Positions 1 through 10,107 of a stretch of DNA of 60,000 nucleotides are shown piece by piece (positions within the stretch are counted from its first letter, which is position 1; each line of letters opens with the position of its first letter). A program made the position numbers and the translations under genes. The notes beneath the pieces are model-generated. The model was not told the DNA's origin, made no database searches, and was given only the letters and a program-made list of their open reading frames with translations. Origin of the DNA: Strigamia acuminata (taxonomy: Eukaryota; Arthropoda; Chilopoda; Geophilomorpha; Linotaeniidae); the NCBI GenBank assembly GCA_949358305.1, contig OX442316.1, positions 14,324,001 to 14,384,000 on the forward strand. Direction: 5' to 3'.

Positions 1-39
1 ACACTTTTACTTTTTGACTATTTCTCTATACATTTGCCA

Positions 40-279
40 AATTTTAAAAAGTGTCAAAACGTGCTGAATACATGTACAATGAGCTAAAAAGTCGATTCAC
101 GTTGGCGGAATTTGCATATCTGGCACCGTTGCAGAGATAAACAACTTTCACGGTTTAAAAAATCACTTTTCTGCCTATATCTCTGCAACGGTGCCAGATA
201 AGCAAATTGTGCACACGGGAATCAACTTTTTAGCTCATTTTACATGCATTCAGCACGTTTTGACACTTTTTAAAATTTT
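40..279. repeat. Long palindrome (foldback element)
   Basis: Two arms of about 100 bp (40-140 and 179-279) are imperfect reverse complements around a spacer of about 38 bp. Both arms carry the block GTGTCAAAACGTGCTGAAT or its complement, and the inner arms share TCTGGCACCGTTGCAGAGAT or its complement. No ORF lies inside. It directly abuts the tandem repeat that starts near 286, so it may be part of that repeat family or a foldback/MITE inserted beside it. I could not define a target-site duplication. Confidence 0.7.
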
Positions 280-285
280 GGGGTG

Positions 286-522
286 TGAAGTTGTGGCACC
301 AGATTCGGAAATTTAGGACAAGTCTTTTTTGCGCCATATTGAAACGGTTGCTGCTCGAAAACCAAGAGGGCTAGAGAGTTGTCCTTTACAGAGTTTGTAG
401 AGAAAACATTCCTCTTTCGTTTGGCTTTTGAAAGAAAAAGATCGGTGTTCACGTTGTTGAGATATTGCAGTTTGAAGTTGTGACACCAGATTCGTGATTT
501 CGCAATTTCAGTTGCGCCATAT
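286..522. repeat. Tandem repeat unit 1 and start of unit 2 (left of LTR element)
   Basis: The phrase GAAGTTGTGGCACCAGATTC occurs near 286 and, slightly changed, near 474, giving a period of about 188 bp. Shared blocks include GCGCCATATTG and TTGAGATATTG. Unit 2 is cut at 522 by the LTR retrotransposon and resumes at 10970. This looks like a short satellite-like tandem array or repeated segments of a larger dispersed repeat. No coding potential is apparent. Confidence 0.65.
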
Positions 523-1090
523 TGTCACGTGTACGAACCGTGCCAATTAATGCGCGATTCGTAACACGTAATTCGATCCATTATTAGTTAAATGTTGCTA
601 AATTTCGGCAACAGATGGCGCGGGCGATTGGAAACCGTCATCGTCGTCTGTTGGACCGATCAATTAGATTAAGGGTAGAATAGGAGATTTTCTATGAACT
701 AACCCACTCCAAGACAGCTCACTTAACCTTATGTTGCTTTGCAGGAAACATCAATTAAAATCACTAGCCTAATGTCGCCCAATAAACAAAGGGTACGGCT
801 GACGGCTATCTTCTGTATTTATGAGTTACACAATTTATCACCCAGTTGTTAAAGTGTTTATTTAATTGTAGTGAATTTAAGTGATGTAAATGCCATTTCA
901 TTCAAAGTAATAATGTTTAATTATTCGATTTGTAAAGCGCACATTTAAAGAAGGTCGAACAGACTTTGTCTGTCCGGTCTAATAAAGACTAGATTTGAAT
1001 TTGAACATAAACACGCCTCATTCATTCCCCTCACTCATTTAATAACAGTCACGTGGACCTCGGTCAGAAAGGGCCAGAATCCACGTAACA
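523..1090 (+). repeat. 5' LTR
   Basis: 568 bp, starting TGTCACGTG and ending CGTAACA. It is aligned by eye along its length with 10402-10969, with a single mismatch seen at 691. An AATAAA polyadenylation signal lies at 981-986. Immediately upstream, ACAGAC (959-964) and GTCTGT (968-973) can form a small hairpin. I did not find a clear TATA box, so the promoter/U3-R border is not assigned. Confidence 0.95.
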
Positions 1091-1092
1091 AA

Positions 1093-1107
1093 TGGTGGAG
1101 ATGCGAG
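1093..1107 (+). other. Primer-binding site, tRNA-Ala type
   Basis: Two bases after the LTR, TGGTGGAGATGCG complements the 3' end of cytosolic tRNA-Ala (acceptor strand CAUCUCC, discriminator A, CCA), including the base facing the U of the G3:U70 identity pair. The match runs 13 bases, then weakens. The tRNA sequence is from memory of eukaryotic tRNA-Ala and was not searched against this genome. Confidence 0.7.
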
Positions 1108-1430
1108 TCTTTCCCACACCGTATAAAAATTGGAATAAAATTTGTGAAAATTAGCGAAAATTCTGAAATTAGGCTTAGTTTAGCTTGGATTTGCCTAGTG
1201 TTTGGTTTTTCAGGAAATTGGAAAATTAAAATTGGAAAATTAAAGCAATTAGAATTGAAATTTGTGAAAAAATTGGTTTGAAAATCATATAAAATTTTGA
1301 AAAACTGTAACTTAATTTGCATACGGATGACTCATTGATAAGAGTGATAGAAATGAAAAAGGTGACTCATTGCTAATGAAGATAATAGACTTAATTAGGT
1401 TTAAAATTGGCAAAATTAAGAAATAATATA

Positions 1431-2192
1431 CAGGGTGGAACAAAAGTCTGTTCCCCTCAAATATTTCCTCAGCAATTGCATCTAGGCCAACTTTGATGAA
1501 GCAATCGTATAGGAAGTTGGGTGAGAGCAATCCAATGATGTCATCAAATTTGACCTTGACGGCCATTTTCAAGGATATTCACTTGCTAACTTTTAAACCA
1601 ATCAGGTTAGAGCAAAAAAGTCAATTACAAAGTTGTAGAGCATCATCAAATTAGTACTATCCAACTTATCTTAGTCATCTTAAGTTAAATGTTTTCCTTT
1701 TCAAAAGGAGACAAATCAGAAAAAAATCAGCAAAGTGAAATTTTTTATTCTTGTGATAAAATAATTATTAGGGCATTAAAAAAAGGCAGTGGTTGTTCTT
1801 GTTTACTTGCATAATGATACACATTTGAATATGTTTATTTAAGTAATTCAGTATTTTTGTGATAGAAATTTAAGTTTTGTCACAATGGCTGGCTTTATTT
1901 CAGCTGATTTGTCTTCTTTTTAAAAGGAAAACATTTAACTTAAGATGACTAAGATAAGTTGGATAGTACTAATTTGATGATGCTCTACAACTTTGTAATT
2001 GACTTTTTTGCTCTAACCTGATTGGTTTAGAAGTTAGCAAGTGAATAACCTTGAAAATGGCCTTCAAGGTCAAATTTGATGACATCATTGGATTGCTCTC
2101 ACCCAACTTCCTATACGATCGCTTCATCAAAGTTGGCCTAGATGCAATTGCTCAGGAAATATTTGAGGGGAACAGACTTTTGTTCCACCCTG
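1431..2192. mobile_element. Non-autonomous DNA transposon (MITE) inside the LTR element leader
   Basis: Terminal inverted repeats of about 288 bp start CAGGGTGGAACAAAAGTCTG and end with the complement. A TA lies on each side (1429-1430, 2193-2194), as expected for Tc1/mariner-type insertion. The arms (1431-1718, 1905-2192) are nearly identical; the central 190 bp is AT-rich with no transposase ORF. It lies between the primer-binding site and gag, lengthening the 5' leader by 762 bp. Short ORFs within it are products of the palindrome. Confidence 0.85.
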
Positions 2193-2486
2193 TATAGTTT
2201 GAATTTATTAATGAATTTTTGAATTTCAGGATATTTTTGTAATTGTTTACTAATAAAAAGTTTTCTTGAATATTTACTACTAATAAATTTAATAAAGTTT
2301 TGAAATATGACCGTGAAAATTTAATTGTTTTGAAATTTTGAAATTTGATTGTGAAAATTGAATTGTTTAAATTGTTTAATCATTGACTTATTTTCAGAGA
2401 GTAAAAGTGTTATAGTGTTATTTGCAATTGAATAAATTGATTCTGAGTGCTTCAAAGGATTGTGTCTTCAGTTTAACTAATTAATC

Positions 2487-3947
2487 ATTGCGGAATCCAA
2501 ACGCTATAAACTGCCAGAGTTTGTAGCAGACTATTTGTTTTCAACAAAAGAACCAGGAGAACTTGATCCATTGGATGATAAAGTAAGTGATCGGAGGAAG
2601 AGATCAAAATCCAAAAGTGAACAAAAAACACAAAAAAGGGAAGATCTCGAAACCCCCGACCAGCGTTATAAAAGACTAATTCATCCAGAACTTTATGAAG
2701 GATTGACCCCAGATGAAGTAAATTTATTGGGAAATTTCTTGGACGAAAGGTTAGAAATATTGGACGACGCATTTGAGGACGCAGCCCAAGAGATTGAGGA
2801 CTCAAAGGAACTAATTCAATCGAAAGTGATAATTAAAAGTGAACAATCTTCTAGTGCAATGGCTAATGCTTCACCATCACCAGAATTTGTAGCGATACAA
2901 ACGGTATTACAAAATTTAGTGGTAAATAGAAGAAATCCAGTTGATTTTGATCCGGCTACAGGAAATATTGACACGTGGTTGATCGGATATGAAGATACGA
3001 TCGCCGATGATACTGAACGTATTAAACATCTGTCAATTGTGCTGAAATCTTCCACATCATCATGGTACTTAGATCAACTTCCACTGCATCCGACTAGAAC
3101 ATGGACACAATGGAAAGATGCGTTGAAGACTAAATTTAGACGACAAATAACAACAATTCTGTTGAAATTACAGGCAATGCAGCACAAGGATGGAACAGCT
3201 TTGGAACACATGCAGAAGATACTGAAAGAATGTTCTTTTGCAAGACCGTCGTTCACTGAAGAGCAAAAGATATTTCATGTGTTTCAGACACTTAAAAAGG
3301 CGACTAGAGATAGATTGGTTGTCAATTTTCCAAAGACATTGGATCAACTGACATCTCAACTTGGATTATTGGAAGCTCATGCATTCAGTGAGGACCCTGC
3401 AGAAGTTTTACTAACCCTACTGCAAAAAGCTGTTGATACACCTAGTGAGGTGACACCGAGTTGCTTGGTAGAACCGAGCAACATCAATAAAACAAAAGAC
3501 GAGTTGTTAGCAGAGGTCAAAGTGCTAAGACAACAGCAGCAGTTTGGGGGTGTTCAATATGCAGAGGTTACTCCAGTTTTCTATCAAAACCAATGGTATA
3601 CACCACATCCAAACCAGGCGCAGTTCTATAATAGAGGTAACTTTAGAGGACGACCTGGACAACAACGAGGATGGTGGAATAATAACAAAGATCAAAACAG
3701 AGGTAATTGGAATAATCAGTGGAATAATCCAGGTCAAGGATTCCAACAGCAATATCCACAACAGCAATGGAATCCGCCACAACAGCAAAGGAACCCACCA
3801 CAAGGTCAAAGACAACAGGGGAATCCAAATAACCAAGGTCATCCTAAAAATCCGAATTATAAAGGTAAAAATTTTATTGAAAATTACCAAGGCCGAGGAA
3901 ATCGAGGAGCCCCACGTGGTGGACCACCTAATGCATCGAGAAACTAG
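2487..3947 (+). CDS. Gag polyprotein of the LTR element
   Basis: The frame is open from 2481 to the TAG at 3945-3947, about 485 codons. The central part matches the Ty3/gypsy capsid (retrotransposon gag) fold signature, with residues such as TWTQWKDALKTKF near 3105-3140. The C-terminal 120 residues are rich in Gln, Asn, Gly and Arg with RGG-like repeats. They contain no CCHC zinc knuckle, so RNA binding is probably through the Arg/Gly-rich tail. No in-frame ATG precedes 2860: the likely start region has ATT at 2487 in a context suited to initiation, and the next candidate is TTG at 2535. Either this copy lost its start or the family uses a non-AUG codon. Pol follows in the -1 frame. Confidence 0.85.
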   Translation: MAESKRYKLPEFVADYLFSTKEPGELDPLDDKVSDRRKRSKSKSEQKTQKREDLETPDQRYKRLIHPELYEGLTPDEVNLLGNFLDERLEILDDAFEDAAQEIEDSKELIQSKVIIKSEQSSSAMANASPSPEFVAIQTVLQNLVVNRRNPVDFDPATGNIDTWLIGYEDTIADDTERIKHLSIVLKSSTSSWYLDQLPLHPTRTWTQWKDALKTKFRRQITTILLKLQAMQHKDGTALEHMQKILKECSFARPSFTEEQKIFHVFQTLKKATRDRLVVNFPKTLDQLTSQLGLLEAHAFSEDPAEVLLTLLQKAVDTPSEVTPSCLVEPSNINKTKDELLAEVKVLRQQQQFGGVQYAEVTPVFYQNQWYTPHPNQAQFYNRGNFRGRPGQQRGWWNNNKDQNRGNWNNQWNNPGQGFQQQYPQQQWNPPQQQRNPPQGQRQQGNPNNQGHPKNPNYKGKNFIENYQGRGNRGAPRGGPPNASRN

Positions 3948-6900
3948 AATGGCCACAAAGACGAAATAACAAAAAGAAAAGAAGAAAAAGGAAGTTAGAA
4001 ATCATTGAGTTGAATGCCACAGATGACCTTTTGCAAATTCCAGTAGTGGTGAATGGTATGGAGATAACAGGTGTCTTGGATTCTGGAGGTTATCGTAATA
4101 TTATTAATGAAGATTTGGTAAGAACATTGCAGCTTAAATACCAGCCATGTCCACATATTTGACTTAGAGTTGTGGACGGATCGATAATACTTCCAGAAGG
4201 AAAAACCAAAATTACTATTGACGTTGGACAACAGCAACACACCATTGAAGTGCTGATCGTCAACGGATTTGGCCACCATTTACTGCTGGGACACAGCTTT
4301 TTGACATCTGCTAGGTGTAAACTTGACTATGACCAACAGAAGATCTTTGTAGGCCCAAAAGATGAACAACAAGAAATTTTCCCAATGTCTAAAAATCATA
4401 CTGATCAAAATTACATAGCTCGAGTTTTGAAACCTATTACTATACCAGCTTTACATGAATGTGTAGTACCAATAAAAATTGCAAAGAAAATAGATGATGA
4501 ATTATTTATTGAACCACTTAGCGGAGTAGTAGATCGATTTGGAGTGATTTGCTGTAAAACATTGACCAAATTCAGAAAAGGTGAAGGAGTTCTGCGTGTT
4601 GCGAATCCGACTAAAAAGACAATTTATTTAGGACGTAACTCAGCAATTGCAAAAGCATTTTATGTAATTGAGTCTGGCGTGCTTGATGAAAAAGGAGATA
4701 ATCATTTTGACTTTAGCACGGCCATGGCAAATGATAATATGACGCCATCACAACAAGAGCTAATGGTGCAATTGCTAGAGAAAAATTCTGATAGATTTGC
4801 AAAAACTGACAATGATTTAGGCAGAGCTCACACGATTAAACATCGAATTGATACTGGAGATTCTCCTCCAATTCATTTACAACCTTATAGACGATCAATT
4901 AAGGAGAAAGAAATCGAGGATGCCGAAACAAAGAAGTTACTTGACCAGGGAGTCATTAGAGAATCTGAGAGCCCATGGAGTGCACCAGTACTACTCGTCA
5001 AGAAAAGAGACGGCAAATGGAGATTTTGCGTTGATTGGAGACGGTTAAACGCAGTAACAAAGAAAATGGTTTATCCCTTACCGCGTATTGACGACACCCT
5101 AGATCAATTAGCGGGTGCGAAGTATTTTTCGATGATGGATCTCATTCAGGGATACCACCAAGTCGAAATAGACGAACAAGATCGTGAAAAGACAGCGTTC
5201 ACCACGTCTAGCGGACATTATGAGTTTAATGTCCTCGGAATGGGATTATGTAACAGTCCAGCCGCCTTTCAAAAATTGATGAATAAAGTACTTGGTAATC
5301 TCTTGGGAAAAGTATGTATTGCATATCTTGATGATTTGATAGTGTTTTCAAAGACTTTCGACCAGCATCTTGTCGATTTGGAGGCAGTTTTCCAAAAGCT
5401 TAGAACAGCGAATCTCAAAGTCAAGCTGAGCAAATGTACGTTTGCGACACACACCATACGATACCTCGGACATGTGGTTGATGCTGAAGGTATTTCACCG
5501 GATCCCAGGAATTTGGATTCAGTAGCTAAGTTTCCGGTTCCTGTGAACGTTAAACAACTACGTGGTTTTCTTGGATTATGTTCGTATTACCGGAAATTTA
5601 TTAAAGGTTTTGCGGATATTTCCAAACCTCTGGTGAATTTAACCAAAAAGGATGAAAAGTTTGACTGGGGGCCGCCCCACGATAAAGCATTCCACACGCT
5701 CCGAACAGCATTAGTAACAGTGCCGGTGTTAGCGCATCCAAATTTCGCTCAGCCCTTCATGATATCAACTGATGCAAGTGCCTACAGCTTAGGAGCAATT
5801 CTAAAACAAAAAGTCAACAATCAAGAGCGTATCATCGCTTATGCAAGTCGTTTAATGAGCACAGCTGAACAGAATTACACTGCAACTGATAGAGAAATGT
5901 TAGCAATCATTTTTGCTATTGAGAAGTTCAGACCGTACTTATATGGACAGAAATTCCAGATAATTACTGACCATTCTGCCCTTCAATGGCTGAAAGGAGT
6001 CCGAAATCCAAATGGACGTCTAGCCAGGTGGGCGCTGCAATTAGCTGAGTATGATTTTGAAATATTTCATAAAAGCGGCAAGAAACATACAGATGCCGAT
6101 GCTTTAAGTAGGATCCAGGAAGAGTTAAGTGAAGAAGAAATCAAAAAATTGCCTTCGCTTTTCTTAGAAAATTTGGACCTCCCTGTTGAGCAGAGGAAGG
6201 ATCCCAAACTTCTGGACCTCATAACAGCGCTAGAAATCCAAGAGCAACTTCCAAGAAAGAGAAGACGGCCGCTGAAGCAGTTCGTACTTCAAAATAAAAC
6301 GTTGTTCAGGAAGAAAAAACTTAACAGTTCCCTGAACATGGAAGATTTATTACTAGTAGTTCCAAAACAACTTCAAAAAGATGTATTGTATGAAATGCAC
6401 GATGGATTACTAGGAGCTCATTTGGGATTGGCAAAAACGTGGAAACGAATAAGAACACGATTCTTCTGGACAAGAATTTACAAAGATGTTAGAAATTATG
6501 TCTTGTCTTGCCAACACTGCGCGAAAGCAAAAACAATGACAACGCCAGCTAAAGGATTAATGCAGCCATGGTCAACAGTTTCAAAGCCTTTTGAACGAAT
6601 TGGAATAGATACACTTGGACCATTTCCATTATCACGTCTTGGAAATAAACATGTTTTTGTTGTAACTGATTATCTTTCGAGATCTGCAATAGCTAGACCA
6701 GCAGCAGCAGCTACAGCTTTAGAAGCAGCGAAAACTTTGCTGTACGAAGTGATTCTGAAAGAAGGCAGCCCAAGAGAAATTTTAAGCGACCGTGGAACGG
6801 AATACAGGAACAAAATGGTTGAGGAAGTCTCAAATATGTTTAAAAGTTTGCATAAAACTACGTCAGGATATCATCCAAGAACAAACGGATTAACTGAGAG

Positions 6901-7744
6901 ATTTAATGCGACATTCGCAAAAATGTTGCAAAGTTACGTTAATGATGAACACACTGATTGGGATGAGTTTCTTCCATTTCTTCTGTTTTCATATAACACG
7001 GGAGTTCATGAAACAACAGGCTATACACCACACTATCTTTTACGAGGATATGACGTGGATTTGACAGTAGATGTAAATCTTGATTTGCCACAGAAAGAAT
7101 TTACTTTAAGGACAGCGAAATTTATTCGAGCAGCCAGGAAAATTGCAAATGAAAGATTAGAAAAACAATCTGCAAAAAGCAAGAAAAGGTTTGATGAAGA
7201 TAGAGTCAACAAAGAGTTTGAACCAGGTGAATTGGTTTATTTGAAAACCATCAACAGAAAAGTTGGCTTGTCAGAGAAGCTTTTACCGCAATTTTCCGGC
7301 CCATACGAAATTGTGCGAAGAACAGCACCGAATGATTACGAAATAATCAATTCAACAAGAAAGAAGAGTGATATAGTGAATGTAGAAAGACTAAAATCGT
7401 ATAAAGAACGAGTTGAACCAGAAATAGACAAAGTTTTGAAAGATTTACCAGAAAAGAAAGTGAAATTTGCTGATAAAGTAAAGAAAATCAGTAAAAAAGG
7501 AGAAATTGTAGTAGAAAACATCGAAAAACCAGTTAAAAAGATGAAAATCAAACCAAGGGAACGTTACATAGACGATACAGAACAAATCTCGTTAAAATCG
7601 CTATTTGAACCACAGCCTTTAATAGGAACTAATGAAAAACAACTTAAAAATCCGCCACAAGATGGCGCAAATACACAAAAAGACGATTTCCGGTCGCGCA
7701 GACTCAGACCGCAGAAACGAAAAGACTATCGTCATTGCTATTGA
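3932..7744 (+). CDS. Pol polyprotein (PR-RT-RNaseH-IN), interrupted by a TGA
   Basis: The pol frame opens at 3932, overlaps the end of gag by 16 nt in the -1 frame and runs to 7744, except for one TGA at 4160-4162. Order of domains: aspartic protease with the DSG core at 4079-4087; reverse transcriptase with YLDD at 5324-5335; RNase H (TDAS near 5770, DREM near 5890, TDHSALQW near 5968); integrase with an HHCC zinc region near 6399-6520 and catalytic Asp 6608, Asp 6788 and Glu 6896 (35 residues between the last two); and a C-terminal GPY-type module near 7230-7350. The premature stop falls after the protease active site and before RT, in place of one residue. Expression is expected by -1 frameshifting; I saw no textbook slippery heptamer in the overlap. 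This copy probably makes no full Pol unless the TGA is read through. Confidence 0.95.
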
Positions 7745-8664
7745 TTTTGCTACGGTGAACACGAACTCATAGTGTGACCCGGAAACAATTTCTTTTTTGT
7801 CTATTTATTTATATTTTGTGTATGATATTGTGTTTCAAAAGGTTTGTATGAATGATATTGATAATTTTAAGTGACTTTAGAGATGAATTTTGAGGTTTTA
7901 AACGTTTTTTTTGAGCGATTTTCGTAAAGTGAAACTAATCGCCATGTTCGTTCATTCGTGTTAGAATTTTAGTTAGGTGAAAATATTTTAAAAATTGAAA
8001 TTTTAAATAATTAGGAGTTAAATTTAATGACATATTAGTGTGAAATAAAATGATTTTAAAGTGTAAATAAGAGGTAATGAAAGTGCGAATGGCGGGGACG
8101 CGAAAGGACCCAGCGCGATCTTCGTTCATCTGCATTGAATTTTAATTAGGCTTAACAATTTAGGTAAAATTTTGAAATTATGAAATATTGAATTTAATAA
8201 CATAGTAGAGTAAATTAAAAATAAATTTCAAAGAGGAATTGAAAATTTAGTTCTAACAGCACGAATGATTCGAGACGCGATAAGGAAATTCATTGCGAAC
8301 TTTGTTAAAATCGAATAAGTTTGATAAATGTAAATATTTTTCGATGGAAATTTGATTGAATTTTGATAAGAATAATTTATTGTAAATAAGTAAAATGGAA
8401 TAAGTTGATGTTTATTTTTGAAAATATAAATGATTTTTTTTTAAAGAAAACTTGAAAAATGAAAGAAAAAATTTAATTAATTTGAAATTCTTTTAGAAAT
8501 AATTGAGTGTTTGAAGTTTACTATGGAATATTTATTTGCAATAGGAACAATTTTATTTATTAGGCATAATATAGTTGATATTATTTAATCTCATTTTGTC
8601 TTATTTTCTTCATAAGTAGGTTGGAATCGTTTAGTGCTTAGTGATAAGTGCGAAGGACCATCAA
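7745..8664 (+). repeat. AT-rich spacer between pol and ORF3 with degenerate direct repeat
   Basis: About 920 bp with no ORF. Two imperfect copies, spaced roughly 170-180 bp, can be read at about 7945-8120 and 8120-8300. Shared landmarks are CGTTCAT plus a GAATTTTA-TTAGG block (7949, 8124), TTTAAT.ACATA.TAG (8025, 8192) and CGA.TG......GACGCGA (8085, 8265). The 3' end has a strong T-rich tract (8590-8610) followed by AG at 8615-8616 and 8618-8619, a good candidate 3' splice site about 46-49 nt before the ORF3 ATG. Confidence 0.55.
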
Positions 8665-10107
8665 ATGGAAAGTATGGCAAGCAAATTCGACAGGATAGAC
8701 ATCCATTCGAGCTCGGACGAGAGCGACGAGTTCGAAATACCAGAATACGAACCAACCGAACCAATTGAAGTTGAGCCGATTGAACCAACTGAAGAGTCAA
8801 CGGACTTAAATGATGCGATGCCTGACCAAGCTGAAGTGGAGATCGACCCGATGGCCATGTGGAACTGGTACGATAGGAGCATAGACCTGAATAATCCAAC
8901 AGCGGGTACCAGCAAAACGGTTAAATTGGAAGACATAGTCCAGTTTGAACGCCCATTTACCGATAGACGTAAGAAAGGTCACAACCAGCCACCAAAGATG
9001 CTAGATCCAAACGACCCGAAGTTCATTAAAAGAAAGAATCGTCAGGAGCGGCGTAAGCGTAACAGAACCTTGCGTCGTAAAACGGAAGGTATTGAGAAGA
9101 AGAAACTGACGCCAAAGGGTTTGAGAATTATTCGAGAGCAATCTCAGCGAGCGGTGAGGAGAAATTTCCGTCGTTTGCTGGAGATTAACGTTGAACGGAG
9201 AAATCTAGCGGCGGCGGTTATTCCTCTTCAACCGAAGGGCGCGGAAGGACGACCGATCTTTCAAGCTTATAAGCAGGAGGCGCAGGTATTGATCCTGGAA
9301 GAAGCGAAGATTCGTAATAAAGTGGATCGCGCGAAGGAATTAGGGAAGAGAACAGCGCTCTATGATCCGCGAATTAATTTACCGTTACCACCAGTGGATT
9401 ACGAAGTTAAGATCCCTGCGGATAAAGCGATGGAAGCCCTAGGGAAATGGCGGGAATATTTTCAACATCACCCAGATGAACCAATGTATGTGTCGGAAGT
9501 GCGACCACATATCGCAGTCGGCCCCAGAGAGATGATCGCTTTAGGAGCATTAATGCCAGGCCGAATATCTTGGGTTCACGACACGGTGGTCGATTATTAT
9601 TTGGGTATGTTGATGAAGCGTTATCCTATAGTTTATGCATTTCCAGTGGCAACCGTGGCGAAACTGATGAAAGGCGATGATAAGCCCAATACATGGCGTT
9701 GGGTTCGCGACCAAGTGGACCAACCAAAAAAGGAGCACAAGATCTGGTTCTTCCCCATACCGGCGGAAGAACACTGGATCATATACGTGTTCGATATGGA
9801 GCGTTCTCCGCCGTGTGTGGGGTTCTACGACTCGTCGGGGAAGCCACACTTAGATCATTTCAAGTGGTGGAATAACATCAAACTCAACTTGAGAGGTTCT
9901 GGATACGAGCTACCGAGTTACGAGACGTGGGAACCTCCAAAAGCAGCCCAGCTCGATGGGGATAGCTGCGGGCCTATGATTTTGCACTTTGCTCGTAGAT
10001 ATTTGGAGTGCCGAGACCTGATGAAGTTAGCGGAAGGCTCGGAATTGCGAGTTCGAATCCTGTACGAGATCCAGCACGGAAAATTCGAACCCTTTGAAGA
10101 AATTTAA
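8665..10107 (+). CDS. Third ORF of the LTR element: Ulp1/SENP-like (C48) cysteine protease
   Basis: 480 codons from the first ATG (8665); the frame is open slightly upstream but only with GTG. Residues about 10-55 are acidic, rich in Glu, Pro and Asp. Residues about 110-190 are strongly basic (Arg/Lys clusters resembling nuclear or nucleolar signals). The C-terminal part holds a C48 active site in the right order and spacing: His370 in EEHW, Asp389 in FYDSS, Gln429, and Cys435 in DGDSCGP (codons at 9772, 9829, 9949, 9967). In Ulp1/SENP enzymes this triad plus oxyanion Gln cleaves SUMO precursors or conjugates; this substrate is inferred. The ORF lies in the element's sense strand between pol and the 3' LTR, where errantiviruses have env. 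There is no signal peptide or membrane helix. It looks richer in G+C than the surrounding spacer. The frame is undamaged although pol has a stop. Confidence 0.85.
   Translation: MESMASKFDRIDIHSSSDESDEFEIPEYEPTEPIEVEPIEPTEESTDLNDAMPDQAEVEIDPMAMWNWYDRSIDLNNPTAGTSKTVKLEDIVQFERPFTDRRKKGHNQPPKMLDPNDPKFIKRKNRQERRKRNRTLRRKTEGIEKKKLTPKGLRIIREQSQRAVRRNFRRLLEINVERRNLAAAVIPLQPKGAEGRPIFQAYKQEAQVLILEEAKIRNKVDRAKELGKRTALYDPRINLPLPPVDYEVKIPADKAMEALGKWREYFQHHPDEPMYVSEVRPHIAVGPREMIALGALMPGRISWVHDTVVDYYLGMLMKRYPIVYAFPVATVAKLMKGDDKPNTWRWVRDQVDQPKKEHKIWFFPIPAEEHWIIYVFDMERSPPCVGFYDSSGKPHLDHFKWWNNIKLNLRGSGYELPSYETWEPPKAAQLDGDSCGPMILHFARRYLECRDLMKLAEGSELRVRILYEIQHGKFEPFEEI

Noticed and set aside
3525-3956. Antisense and alternative-frame ORFs of 60-143 codons over gag
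   Set aside because: They arise from the low-complexity Gln/Asn-rich coding sequence of gag and have no independent motif.
8665-10107. ORF3 as an env gene
   Set aside because: It lacks a signal peptide, transmembrane segment, furin-like site context and glycosylated ectodomain; the C48 protease residues explain it better.
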